Positions 7,165-13,976 are shown, counted from the stretch's first letter. The stretch: DNA of 13,976 nucleotides from JBFIHZ01 sp041601535 (GCA_041601535.1 JBFIHZ010000073.1:1-13976); one strand, 5' to 3'. The notes: generated by a model from the letters alone, not told the origin. A program made the numbers and translations.

Positions 7165-7551
7165 TTAGCCCTCGCCGGACTGACGTTTTTTCTTTTCCAG
7201 TGCCTCGCGTGCCAGCTCCACCAGCCAGGCCGGGCCGCTGGTGCCGGGTTTGTCGGGCAGGCAGATGATGGCAATCTCGCTGCCCTCGGGGTATTGCTCC
7301 CATTTGTCCAGCGAAACGCTGGCCGAACGGCGGTAGGTTTTACCGTCGGGGCCGGTATAGGTAAAGGCCAGACGCTTGTTGGATTGCATGCCACCGCCAC
7401 CGCTGGTGCTGCTGGTGGAAATGCGCTTGACCACGGTGCCGGTCACCGGCACGCCGCGTTCCGCCAGCTGGCGGAACGCCAGGCCGCGCCAGATAACCAC
7501 GCCGATAACGGCGGCAATGATCAGCAGCGCGGGTAGCCAGATGGAGGTCAT
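7165..7551 (-). CDS. Small DUF3592-like membrane-anchored protein
   Basis: A 128-residue protein with one N-terminal hydrophobic segment (residues 4-22, WLPALLIIAAVIGVVIW), then a soluble beta-rich domain with the pattern of DUF3592: GVPVTGTVVKR, FTYTGPDGKTYRRSA, and YPEGSEIAIICLPDKP. DUF3592 proteins have no settled function. A Gly/Ser-rich loop (STSSTSGGGGM) separates the first strands, and the tail is basic (EKKKRQ). The ATG has a very good CAGGAGAG upstream. It lies upstream of the Rieske gene on the same strand with a 155-base gap, so co-transcription is possible but not shown. It is divergent from the MFS gene. Confidence 0.75.
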   Translation of the reverse strand: MTSIWLPALLIIAAVIGVVIWRGLAFRQLAERGVPVTGTVVKRISTSSTSGGGGMQSNKRLAFTYTGPDGKTYRRSASVSLDKWEQYPEGSEIAIICLPDKPGTSGPAWLVELAREALEKKKRQSGEG

Positions 7552-7884
7552 GATTCTCTCCTGGTTGCAATGCGGATTCAGCCAGACTGCCCCATGGGTA
7601 ACTGCCCATATCAGCAGCCCTTGTCAACTACCCTTGCCAGCAACGTTAGCCATGCCAGGGCATGATTACCCGGCGGTGTGGCGTGCGCAAGGCACCGCTG
7701 CAAGGGCATCCGGTCAATTATGAATACCACAATGCGGCCTTGCTGATCCAGTGGCCGGTAGCACCAGCGGTTTGCATGCCTGGATCAGGGCTTGATCCGC
7801 ATGCGTAGCAATCTGCCGCCAATTGTGCCGCCTGGCGACTTGCTTCATGATGGGGTGGCGCCGATTGCCAAAAAAGAGCCGCCG
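7552..7884. other. Divergent intergenic region, DUF3592-like gene and MFS gene
   Basis: It must hold promoters for both directions. I see no strong sigma-70 pair; the best AT-rich spot is around 7714-7727 (TCAATTATGAATAC on the plus strand) and lacks a matching -35. The right third holds the interlocking inverted repeats. If the MFS gene instead began at the TTG at 7792 or the ATG at 7801, its first codons would lie inside the hairpin. Confidence 0.5.
7743..7804 (+). promoter_or_regulatory. Interlocking inverted repeats upstream of the MFS gene
   Basis: CTGATCCAG at 7743-7751 is a perfect inverted match to CTGGATCAG at 7780-7788. The second arm can instead pair with what follows: GGATCA (7782-7787) with TGATCC (7793-7798) over a five-base loop, extended by GCATGC (7774-7779) with GCATGC (7799-7804) around a two-base bulge. 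The two folds are mutually exclusive, as in attenuators. Equally, three copies of TGATCC in alternating orientation could be operator half-sites. No T-tract follows, so simple transcription termination is not supported. Confidence 0.4.
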
Positions 7885-9276
7885 ATGAACGAATCAAGCG
7901 AACCACCGCACACGTCCGCCGGGGCGGATTCAGCTGCGCCATCCGCCAGCCCGCCATCTTCATCCGTCCCGCCAGCTGCCAGCCGGACCAAAACGCCCGC
8001 AACCGCGGTGCGCTGGCGCATCCTGGCCATCCTGATCTTTCTCAGCTTCGTGTCTTATTTGATGCGCGGCAACCTTTCCATCGCGGCGCCCACCATGATT
8101 GCCGACCTGCAGCTGACGGAAATCCAGTGGGGCTGGGTGATGGCTGCGTTTCCGCTGGGCTACGCGCTGTTCCAGTTCCCCGGCGGACTGGCGGGTGACC
8201 GGTTCGGGCCGCGCAAGGTTCTGACCTTTATCACCGTGGCCTGGGCCGTGCTGATTGCCATCACCAGCCTGGTGCCGGCCGGCGGGGTGGCGGGGGTGAG
8301 CTTGATCCTGGGGACGCTGGTACTGGTGCAGTTCCTGGTGGGCGCGGCGCATGCGCCGGTGTTTCCGGTGGTCAGCGCCACCATTGAGCGCTGGTTTCCG
8401 GTGGGCAGCTGGGCCTTTCCCAATGGCCTGAGCAGTTCCGGTCTGACCCTGGGGCTGGCCGGCACCGCCTCGCTGTTGCCCTGGCTGATCGGGCAGTACG
8501 GCTGGCGCGGCTCGTTCCTGCTGCTGGCGCCGGTGGGTCTGCTGGGGGCGGCCCTGTGGTGGTGGTACGGGCGGGATGAGCCGGCCGCGCATGCCGCGGT
8601 GAATGCTGCCGAAGTTGAACTGATTGAGCGCGGGCGTGATGAACTGGATATGACGCCGTCAGCCAGCCCGGCCTGGCTGCGCGTGCTGAAGAACCGCAAT
8701 GCGGTGTTGCTGATGCTGAGCTATTCCAGCATGAACTTCGTGTTTTACGTGGTGTTCAGCTGGGGATTTTATTACCTGGTCAAAGTGCGTGGCTTCGAGG
8801 CGCAGGAAGCCGGTTTCCTGACCTCGGCGCAATGGATTTTCGCCGGAGCCGGCGCGGCGCTGGGCGGCTGGTTTGGCGACTTCCAGTGCCGCAAGCTGGG
8901 CCTGCGCTGGGGCTACCGCGGGGTAATTTTCATCAGCATGGTGATTTCAGCCGGCCTGTTGCTGGGTGTGGCTTATACGCCCAGCCCCTACCTGGCCGCC
9001 GCCATGCTGGGGCTGTGTTTCTTTTTCAACCAGACCACCGAAGGCCCGTACTGGGGCAGCAGCATCGCCATTGGCGGCCGCCACGCGGGCGCGGCCGGCG
9101 GGCTGATGAATACCGGTGCCAATCTGATGGGTTTTATCAATGCCTTGCTGCTGTCGGCCGTGGCCGATGCGCTGGGCTGGCAGTTGGCCATCGCGGTGGG
9201 CAGTGGTTTTGCCTTGCTGGGCGCCGGCCTGATCCTGCTGGTCAAAGCGGATGAGCAGATTGACCAGTCGGACTGA
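7885..9276 (+). CDS. MFS transporter, anion:cation symporter type
   Basis: A 463-residue, roughly 12-helix inner-membrane carrier of the major facilitator superfamily. The first 40 residues are Pro/Ser/Ala-rich and soluble, with helix 1 from about residue 44. The segment RGNLSIAAPTMIADL (61-75), then WGWVMAAFPLGYALFQFPGG (82-101) and loop 2-3 GLAGDRFGPRKV (101-112), follow the ACS family pattern (sugar acid, organic anion and vitamin importers). The substrate is unknown. The frame opens earlier with TTG at 7792 and ATG at 7801; the ATG at 7885 is preferred because AAAGAG precedes it and the earlier codons fall within a strong hairpin. It is the only plus-strand gene, divergent from the DUF3592-like gene and convergent with the lipoprotein gene. 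It might import the substrate of the Rieske or D-amino-acid enzymes, but only proximity suggests so. Confidence 0.9.
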   Translation: MNESSEPPHTSAGADSAAPSASPPSSSVPPAASRTKTPATAVRWRILAILIFLSFVSYLMRGNLSIAAPTMIADLQLTEIQWGWVMAAFPLGYALFQFPGGLAGDRFGPRKVLTFITVAWAVLIAITSLVPAGGVAGVSLILGTLVLVQFLVGAAHAPVFPVVSATIERWFPVGSWAFPNGLSSSGLTLGLAGTASLLPWLIGQYGWRGSFLLLAPVGLLGAALWWWYGRDEPAAHAAVNAAEVELIERGRDELDMTPSASPAWLRVLKNRNAVLLMLSYSSMNFVFYVVFSWGFYYLVKVRGFEAQEAGFLTSAQWIFAGAGAALGGWFGDFQCRKLGLRWGYRGVIFISMVISAGLLLGVAYTPSPYLAAAMLGLCFFFNQTTEGPYWGSSIAIGGRHAGAAGGLMNTGANLMGFINALLLSAVADALGWQLAIAVGSGFALLGAGLILLVKADEQIDQSD

Positions 9277-9302
9277 CCCTTCGGTTTAAACGGCTCAGTC
9301 CG
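9269..9302. terminator. Inverted repeat between convergent genes
   Basis: CGGACTGA (9269-9276) and TCAGTCCG (9295-9302) are perfect inverted arms, extended by two more pairs if one G-U is allowed. The MFS stop codon is inside the left arm. The 18-base loop contains GTTTAAAC. No T-tract follows on either strand, so it may be a transcript-end stabilising stem and not a classic intrinsic terminator. Confidence 0.35.
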
Positions 9303-9338
9303 GCGGGCAGCCTGTTCCGTCTGACCGGCAGGCCGGCT

Positions 9339-9842
9339 TCAGAAGCTGACGTTGATTGAGCCCTCAATCGGAAACCGCTCTTTGTCCATCAGTGGATGAC
9401 CGGAGCCTTTAAATGTCATTTTCAGCTCGCTGGCGCTGAGCGCCTGGAACTCGATGGTGCCCTCATCGAACAGCACGCGCCAGCGCATGCGTTTTTCACT
9501 GCGCCCCTTGTTGAAGAAATTCAGGTCAATGCGGATTTTGTCGTTGTTGTCGGCGGGCAGGGTAAACACGGCCGGAAACTCGGTGGGAATGGCGAACTGT
9601 TTGATATTCAGGTTCAAGCTCATTGGCGTTTCATCCTGGGTCAGGTAGAAACGCAGTTCACCTTCTTCTTCCTTGACCGTGCTGTTTACCTGGTTGATGA
9701 CATCGGCCACATGGGTGGTGCCTTCCATGCTGACCACGAAAGCGGCGTCACTGGTAGCAGCGGCATCAGCATCAACAGCGTTATCCGTTTCCGCCTGGCA
9801 GGCGGTGGTGATCAGCACTAAAAAAATCAAAAGGTGTTTCAT
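9339..9842 (-). CDS. Small predicted lipoprotein, unknown function
   Basis: A 167-residue protein beginning MKHLLIFLVLITTACQAE, a short signal peptide ending at Cys15. The lipobox ITTAC has Thr where Leu is usual, so lipidation is likely but not certain. An Ala/Asp-rich linker follows (about 20-33), then a beta-rich domain with alternating hydrophobic strands (ELRFYLTQ, KIRIDLNFF, RMRWRVLF, ELKMTFKG) up to INVSF. I do not recognise the domain. The ATG at 9842 has CAGGAAG upstream; an open frame continues to 9902 but lacks support. It lies 63 bases after the epimerase stop on the same strand and is probably the last gene of that unit. It would sit in the inner or outer membrane facing the periplasm. 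Confidence 0.75.
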   Translation of the reverse strand: MKHLLIFLVLITTACQAETDNAVDADAAATSDAAFVVSMEGTTHVADVINQVNSTVKEEEGELRFYLTQDETPMSLNLNIKQFAIPTEFPAVFTLPADNNDKIRIDLNFFNKGRSEKRMRWRVLFDEGTIEFQALSASELKMTFKGSGHPLMDKERFPIEGSINVSF

Positions 9843-9905
9843 GGTTATGCTTCCTGCTTTTTGTTGTGCCCGTACCCTAACGGACCGGCGTTGCAAATCC
9901 AAGCC

Positions 9906-10940
9906 TCAACCCCACAGCGCGGCCTCGGGGGGCTGGATCACACCGTTTTCAATATCCAGCGGTGGATCGCGGTCGGTGCGCTGCCACAACGGTCCGTCCA
10001 GGTCGGTGAACTGGCAGTGCTGCGCCACCACGAAACCGGGTGCCATGGCCAGCGAGGAACCCAGCATATTGCCGACCATCAATTTCAGGCCGTTTTGCCG
10101 GCACCAGTCCACCATGCGCAGCGCCTCACTGAGGCCACCGCATTTGTCCAGCTTGATGTTCACCATGTGGTAGCGGCCGGCCAGACCGGGCAGGTCGCCG
10201 GCGTGCTGGCAGGATTCATCGGCGCACAGCGTGACCGGGTAATTGAGCCCGGCCAGCGCCTCGTCCTGACCCATTTCCAGCGGCTGTTCCAGCATGCTGA
10301 CGCGGCATTCCAGCAACACATCCATCATGCGGTCCAGCAACTCCATGCTCCACGAGCCATTGCCGTCGATGATCAGGCCGGCGTCCGGGCGGGCATCGCG
10401 GATGGCGCGCAGCTTTTCAGCAGTATCGTCCGCACCCAGTTTCAGCTTCAGTATCGGGAACTGCGCGTGCAGCAGCGCTTCGCGGGCCATATCATCGCCG
10501 TCGCCCATGCTCAGCGTATAGACGGTGGTCACCGGTTGTACTTCCATGCCCAGCATCTGCCATACACGCCGGCCCTGCTGCCGGGCGCGCAGATCCCACA
10601 GCGCACAATCCAGCGCGTTGCGGGCACCGCCGGCGGGCAGCATTTCGCTGATGGCGTGGAAGTTCAGGTTGTGATTATGGCCTTCATTGCGGCTGCGCCG
10701 TTGCCGCGCACCGGGGCTGTTCGGAGGCTTGCGTTCAATTTCGGCACGCACGGATTCCAGCTGCGCGGCCATGCTGTCGGCGGTCTCACCGAGGTAGTCC
10801 ACGCCCAGCGCCTCGCCGCGTCCGCGCTGGCCGTTTTCGATCAGCACGGCGGTGACAGTTCGGATGTGCGTGGTGGTTTCGCGGGCGGTTACAAAGGGCT
10901 CATGCAAGGCCCATTGATCAATCTGTATGTCTAGTTTCAT
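9906..10940 (-). CDS. Dipeptide epimerase, enolase superfamily (AEE/DgcA-like)
   Basis: A 344-residue member of the muconate-lactonising subgroup of the enolase superfamily. Catalytic KxK is K165-L-K167. Metal ligands are Asp192 (DGNGSW), Glu218 (LEQP) and Asp241 (ADES). The second acid/base Lys is in NIKLDKCGG, most likely Lys263. The DLD of TDLDGP (313-315) is the Asp-x-Asp that binds the dipeptide ammonium group in L-Ala-D/L-Glu epimerases. Such enzymes invert one residue of a dipeptide in the cytoplasm, for example in peptidoglycan recycling; N-acetyl-D-Glu racemase DgcA is a close alternative. A basic, Asn/Arg/His-rich insert at about 71-93 is unusual. The ATG lacks a good Shine-Dalgarno. 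It follows the D-aminoacylase gene by 157 bases, with its own possible promoter. Confidence 0.88.
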   Translation of the reverse strand: MKLDIQIDQWALHEPFVTARETTTHIRTVTAVLIENGQRGRGEALGVDYLGETADSMAAQLESVRAEIERKPPNSPGARQRRSRNEGHNHNLNFHAISEMLPAGGARNALDCALWDLRARQQGRRVWQMLGMEVQPVTTVYTLSMGDGDDMAREALLHAQFPILKLKLGADDTAEKLRAIRDARPDAGLIIDGNGSWSMELLDRMMDVLLECRVSMLEQPLEMGQDEALAGLNYPVTLCADESCQHAGDLPGLAGRYHMVNIKLDKCGGLSEALRMVDWCRQNGLKLMVGNMLGSSLAMAPGFVVAQHCQFTDLDGPLWQRTDRDPPLDIENGVIQPPEAALWG

Positions 10941-10948
10941 TTATTTTC

Positions 10949-11009
10949 ATTCATGAATTGAATTTCTTGTAAATGTGCAGCTTAAGCACAGAAATCACTT
11001 GATATATCA
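10949..11009. repeat. Three palindromes upstream of the epimerase gene
   Basis: Perfect palindromes ATTCATGAAT (10949-10958), GCTTAAGC (10980-10987, itself within TGTGC-N7-GCACA at 10974-10990) and TGATATATCA (11000-11009). Their centres are 30 and 21 bases apart, close to whole helical turns. The region is AT-rich against its surroundings. They may be binding sites for a regulator of the epimerase and lipoprotein genes. The symmetry is seen; the function is inferred. Confidence 0.35.
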
Positions 11010-11028
11010 GCTACAGCCCTTTAGTGAA
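11001..11028 (-). promoter_or_regulatory. Possible sigma-70 promoter for the epimerase gene
   Basis: On the minus strand TTCACT (11028-11023) and TATATC (11006-11001) are separated by 16 bases, each matching four of six consensus bases. The -10 lies within the palindrome TGATATATCA. It directly follows a terminator-like hairpin for the D-aminoacylase gene, which supports separate transcription of the epimerase. The match is modest. Confidence 0.3.
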
Positions 11029-11037
11029 GCCATTCGC

Positions 11038-11067
11038 AAAAATATGCCCGCAGCGGCCCGGGGCTGC
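11038..11067 (-). terminator. Candidate intrinsic terminator after the D-aminoacylase gene
   Basis: On the minus strand GCAGC (11067-11063) pairs with GCTGC (11054-11050) over a GC-rich eight-base loop, and GGGCATATTTTT follows. It lies about 30 bases beyond the D-aminoacylase stop. The T-tract starts some seven bases after the stem and the stem is short, so it would be weak. Confidence 0.4.
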
Positions 11068-11097
11068 ATTGAGGGTGGATTTACGCGTGTTTCGGGA

Positions 11098-12726
11098 TCA
11101 GTTTTCCTGTGTCTCCCGGCGCAGCACCACCCCGGGGTATGCACCAGCGGCGCTGCCATTTTCCAGCACCCGCTGGCCGTTCACCCATACACCGCTGAAG
11201 CCGACACTCAAGGCTTCGGGCTGCTGCGGGGTGGCCCGGTCGGCCACCGTGTCCGGGTCAAACAGCACCAGGTCGGCGGCCATGCCCGGGCGGATCAGGC
11301 CGCGGCTGGTGATGCCCATATGCGCTGCGGCCAGGCCGGTCATTTTATAAATGGCGGTTTCCAGATTCATGATTTTCTGTTCGCGTACATAACGCCCCAG
11401 CACGCGGGCATACGATCCGCGGGCGCGCGGGTGCAGGTCCACCAGTGCGCCATCGGTGCACAGGTTGGTGTGCGGCCATAACAGCAGGGTGTGGATGTCG
11501 GCTTCACTCATACTGGTGCCGATAATGGCATCGGCCGGCTGGCCGGTTTTGGCCTGCACGGCCAGCGACTCGGTGATCAGGTCAATAAACGTGGTTACCG
11601 GATCGCTGCCGCGCAGCCCGGCAATCTCTGACAGGGTTTTTCCTACGTATTCCGGTTGCGGGTCGTATTGCGTCATCCACAAGCCATCGGGCGGGGCCAG
11701 TTCGCTCAGTGCAAAGGCCACCTCCTCGCGGTCGGTGATGTCGCGTTCAGGCAACAACACCAGCAGGTTGGATTGCCAGTATTCATAGGGGTAGATATCC
11801 GCCGTAATGTCGATGCCCTCGGCGCGTGCCGCATCCAGCCGGGCCAGAATTTCATCGGCCCGGCCCCACAGGCTTTTCATCGCCAGCTTGAAATGCGAGA
11901 TCTGCACCGGCATGCCGGTGGCGCGGCCGATGGCGATGATTTCCTCGATGGCTGCGGGCAGCTGGCGGTCTTCGCTGCGCATGTGGCTGATGTAACGGCC
12001 GCCCTGGTCTGCCGCCACCTGTGCCAGTTGCAGCACCTCGTCGTGGTCCGAGTAGATTCCCGGGTCGTACTCCAGCCCGGTGGCCAGACCCAGAGCGCCG
12101 CTGCCCATTTCGGTCAGCATGATGGCCTTCATCTCTTCCAGTTCTTCGCCGTCGGCCACGCGTTTGTAATCCGGCCCCATCACCGCCTCGCGGATGGTGT
12201 TATGACCGGCATAGCTGGCCACATTGACCGCTGCCGGGTGGTTTTGCACGCGCTCGAAAAAATCTGCCAGCGGGAAGGGCGATGAACCGTCCTGTCCGGC
12301 CACGATGGTAGTAATGCCCTGGCTGACCGCGGGCAGCGCCTCGGGGTATTCGAACAGGTCGCTGTCGGCATGGCTGTGGGTGTCGATAAAGCCGGGGGCC
12401 AGAACCTGGCCGCCGCCGTCCACCACGGTCTCGCCGGGTTTCGCCTCAAGCGCGCCCACCTCCAAGATGGTATCGCCCGCGATGCGCACCGCACCCGGGG
12501 TTGGCGCTGCGCCGCTGCCGTCAATCACCAGCACATTGCTGATCAGCCAGCTCGATGCCTTGTCCGCTGCAGCTGTGTCTGCCGCCGACGTGGCCGCTTC
12601 ATCACGTCCGCAACCGCTTAACGCGGTAAGCACCAGCGTCATCGCCAGCAGCCGCGGCAGCATCAGGGCAGTGCGCAAAAGCCGGGAGGTTTCGTTTTGC
12701 CGGGGTGGACAAGTGGCTGCAAACAT
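11098..12726 (-). CDS. Lipoprotein-type D-aminoacylase (amidohydrolase)
   Basis: A 542-residue amidohydrolase of the N-acyl-D-amino-acid deacylase family, carried on a lipoprotein signal: LTALSGC puts the lipidated Cys at 39, followed by an Ala/Asp linker. Zinc-site residues are His117 and His119 (DTHSHAD), His248 (YISHMRSED) and His278 (QISHFK), with the late motif TDGALVDLHPRARG typical of the family. The usual zinc-bridging Cys of GNCG-S is replaced: here the sequence is AGQDGSS with Asp146. It would hydrolyse N-acyl-D-amino acids or related amides in the periplasm. The ATG at 12726 has AGGAAA eight bases upstream; Met22 is an alternative start that gives a more standard signal length. It lies 73 bases downstream of the PuuB-like gene and upstream of the epimerase. 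N-acyl-D-Glu, N-acyl-D-Asp or a D-containing peptide are possible substrates. Confidence 0.9.
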   Translation of the reverse strand: MFAATCPPRQNETSRLLRTALMLPRLLAMTLVLTALSGCGRDEAATSAADTAAADKASSWLISNVLVIDGSGAAPTPGAVRIAGDTILEVGALEAKPGETVVDGGGQVLAPGFIDTHSHADSDLFEYPEALPAVSQGITTIVAGQDGSSPFPLADFFERVQNHPAAVNVASYAGHNTIREAVMGPDYKRVADGEELEEMKAIMLTEMGSGALGLATGLEYDPGIYSDHDEVLQLAQVAADQGGRYISHMRSEDRQLPAAIEEIIAIGRATGMPVQISHFKLAMKSLWGRADEILARLDAARAEGIDITADIYPYEYWQSNLLVLLPERDITDREEVAFALSELAPPDGLWMTQYDPQPEYVGKTLSEIAGLRGSDPVTTFIDLITESLAVQAKTGQPADAIIGTSMSEADIHTLLLWPHTNLCTDGALVDLHPRARGSYARVLGRYVREQKIMNLETAIYKMTGLAAAHMGITSRGLIRPGMAADLVLFDPDTVADRATPQQPEALSVGFSGVWVNGQRVLENGSAAGAYPGVVLRRETQEN

Positions 12727-12734
12727 TGTGATGG

Positions 12735-12740
12735 TTTCCT
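12735..12740 (-). promoter_or_regulatory. Ribosome binding site for the D-aminoacylase
   Basis: On the minus strand AGGAAA lies eight bases before the ATG at 12726. It favours the longer N-terminus over the internal ATG at 12663, which has no such site. The longer form has an unusually long n-region before the signal peptide's hydrophobic core. Confidence 0.55.
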
Positions 12741-12767
12741 GTGTGGGTATTAAGCGTAGTTGGCGCA

Positions 12768-12793
12768 GGGCTCAGCCCGGGACATGGCCCGGG
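12768..12793. repeat. Overlapping GC-rich inverted repeats
   Basis: GGGC-TCA-GCCC (12768-12778) overlaps CCCGGG-ACATGG-CCCGGG (12776-12793), so only one of the two hairpins can form fully. They lie in the 73 bases between the PuuB-like stop and the D-aminoacylase start. No T-tract follows on the minus strand. They may protect transcript ends or tune read-through; the role is not shown. Confidence 0.35.
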
Positions 12794-12799
12794 GTGTGG

Positions 12800-13976
12800 C
12801 TACAGCAAATCCTTCAAACGGTAGTACAGCATGCCCAGCGCCACCAACTGGTTACCAAACGCATTGCCGCCGGGAATGCGGATCTGCGGCATTTTGGCAA
12901 ACAGGTCAAAGCGTTCCATGGTACCGCCAATGGCGTCGGCGACGATTTCACCCATGACGTGGGTGGCGTTCACGCCATGGCCGGAATAGCCCTGGGCATA
13001 ATAGATATTGTCATCAATGCGGCCCACCATCGGAATGCGCCTGATGACAATACCAATGCTGCCGCCCCATTCGTAATCAATGCGCACGTCCTTGAGCTGC
13101 GGGTAGGTTTTCAGCATGCGCGGCAGGATGGATGCCTTGATGCTGGCTGGCACCCGGCCGGAGTAATTGCAGCGCCCACCGTACAGCAGACGCCCGTCAG
13201 CAGACAGGCGGTAATAATCGATGATGTTGTTCAGCTCGCACACCGCCAGGTCTTGCGGGTTGATCTCCCGCCGCACCTCTTCAGGCAGCGGTTCGGTGGC
13301 AATAATAAAACTGCCGGCCTGGAACGTACTGCCCCCGAGCCGCTGTTGTTCCAGCCGATGGAACACGTGGCCAGCCAGAACCACCGTATCGGCATCAATG
13401 TAACCCTGAGCCGTTTCCACCCGGGGCGTACTGCCGTGGCGGATGTTGATGACCGGTGACTGTTCAAAAATCAAAGCGCCCAGTTGCTGTGCGGCGCGCG
13501 CTTCACCCAGCACCAGGTTCAGCGGGTGCAGGTGGCCATTGCGCATGTTTAACAAGCCGCCGACATAGGCGCTGGTACCCAGCGTGTCGCAGGTTTCCTC
13601 GCGTGACAGCAGGCGACATTCCCAGGGGAAATTTCGTGCTTGGAGTGTGGCCAGCTCGGTTTCCAAATCCCGAACCTGCCGCTGCTTGCTGGCCACGTCC
13701 ATATAGCCGCTTTTCAGGTCACAATCGATCCCGTACCTGGCGACCCGGTCGATGATGATTTCATGCCCGCGCCAGCGTGCTTCCCACATGGCGTCGGCAC
13801 CCTGTTTGCCAAAACGTTTGGCAATCTTGCCCTCACCGCTGATGCCGCCGATCATCTGTCCGCCATTGCGTCCGGAGGCGCCCCAGCCAATGCGGTTGGC
13901 TTCCACCACCGCCACCTTGTAACCGCGCTCGGCCAGGGTCAGGGCCGAGGCGATGCCGGTGAAACCGCCGCCGATA
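12800..13976 (-). CDS. PuuB/OrdL-like FAD-dependent amine oxidase, 5' end missing
   Basis: The gene runs off the right end of the window; 391 codons are visible. The cut end still shows the FAD-binding fold: IGGGFTGIASALTLAERGYKV, then VVEANRIGWGASGRNGGQ, so only a short N-terminus (likely a few dozen residues) is missing. The GTG at 13915 is not the true start. The C-terminal part, with YYAQGYSGHGVNATHVMGE, then FDLFAKMPQIRIPGG and LGMLYYRLKDLL, closely follows gamma-glutamylputrescine oxidoreductase PuuB. That enzyme oxidises gamma-glutamylated putrescine to the aldehyde with FAD and O2 in the cytoplasm. Related OrdL-type oxidases act on other amines or amino acids, so the substrate is uncertain. 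It precedes the D-aminoacylase on the same strand with a 73-base gap. No other Puu genes are visible. Confidence 0.88.
   Translation of the reverse strand, partial: IGGGFTGIASALTLAERGYKVAVVEANRIGWGASGRNGGQMIGGISGEGKIAKRFGKQGADAMWEARWRGHEIIIDRVARYGIDCDLKSGYMDVASKQRQVRDLETELATLQARNFPWECRLLSREETCDTLGTSAYVGGLLNMRNGHLHPLNLVLGEARAAQQLGALIFEQSPVINIRHGSTPRVETAQGYIDADTVVLAGHVFHRLEQQRLGGSTFQAGSFIIATEPLPEEVRREINPQDLAVCELNNIIDYYRLSADGRLLYGGRCNYSGRVPASIKASILPRMLKTYPQLKDVRIDYEWGGSIGIVIRRIPMVGRIDDNIYYAQGYSGHGVNATHVMGEIVADAIGGTMERFDLFAKMPQIRIPGGNAFGNQLVALGMLYYRLKDLL

Noticed and set aside
7010..7303. N-terminal extension of the Rieske frame
   Set aside because: It overlaps the DUF3592-like gene, runs through the tandem repeat and shows no homology-like sequence, while a strong ribosome site marks the ATG at 7009.
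9329..9345. CCGG-CAGG-CCGG hairpin near the lipoprotein gene end as terminator
   Set aside because: Only four pairs, partly within or next to coding sequence, and no T-tract.
9834..10934. 366-codon plus-strand open frame
   Set aside because: It lies antisense to the dipeptide epimerase, whose catalytic residues are all intact; composition is that of a shadow frame.
1..13976. CRISPR array, tRNA or rRNA genes, prophage or integrase
   Set aside because: No regularly spaced repeats, no cloverleaf-like sequence and no phage or integrase-like protein was found on either strand by reading.

Overview
This 13,976-base window looks like chromosomal DNA of a Gram-negative, heterotrophic, probably gammaproteobacterial organism. 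That is an inference from two predicted lipoproteins, dense minus-strand gene packing, GC-rich codon use and the gene families present. I cannot name a genus. Ten protein-coding genes are supported. Nine lie on the minus strand and one MFS transporter lies on the plus strand. No rRNA, tRNA or CRISPR array was seen.

Layout, left to right. (a) 42-1924: an overlapping pair, read from right to left, of a Stealth-family sugar-phosphate transferase and a SAM-dependent methyltransferase. This looks like the end of a surface-polysaccharide locus, and sampled rows are less GC-rich than further right. (b) 2017-3849: an SLC13/DASS-type permease with two central RCK_C-like domains, preceded by a hairpin plus T-tract that could be an attenuator. 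(c) 3850-4176: a gene-free stretch holding a short element with near-perfect inverted ends. (d) 4177-7009: a Rieske non-haem iron oxygenase whose bridging residue is Glu, as in the quaternary-amine oxygenases, overlapping by 14 bases a PYROXD2/CrtI-like flavoprotein. (e) 7165-7551: a small membrane-anchored DUF3592-like protein. (f) 7552-7884: a divergent intergenic region with mutually exclusive hairpins. (g) 7885-9276: an MFS transporter of the anion:cation symporter type on the plus strand. (h) 9339-13976, minus strand: a PuuB-like amine oxidase (cut by the window end), a lipoprotein-type D-aminoacylase, a dipeptide epimerase and a small lipoprotein.

Two themes stand out. The right half suggests scavenging of nitrogen compounds: D-amino-acid derivatives, dipeptides and possibly polyamines, handled by an exported deacylase, a cytoplasmic epimerase and a FAD oxidase. 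The middle suggests oxidative catabolism of a methylated amine or betaine-like compound by a Rieske enzyme translationally coupled to a CrtI-fold flavoprotein, with a divergent transporter nearby. The Rieske plus PYROXD2-like pairing, without the usual FNR-type reductase in view, is the best candidate for an undescribed pathway. All substrate assignments are inferred from families and neighbours.
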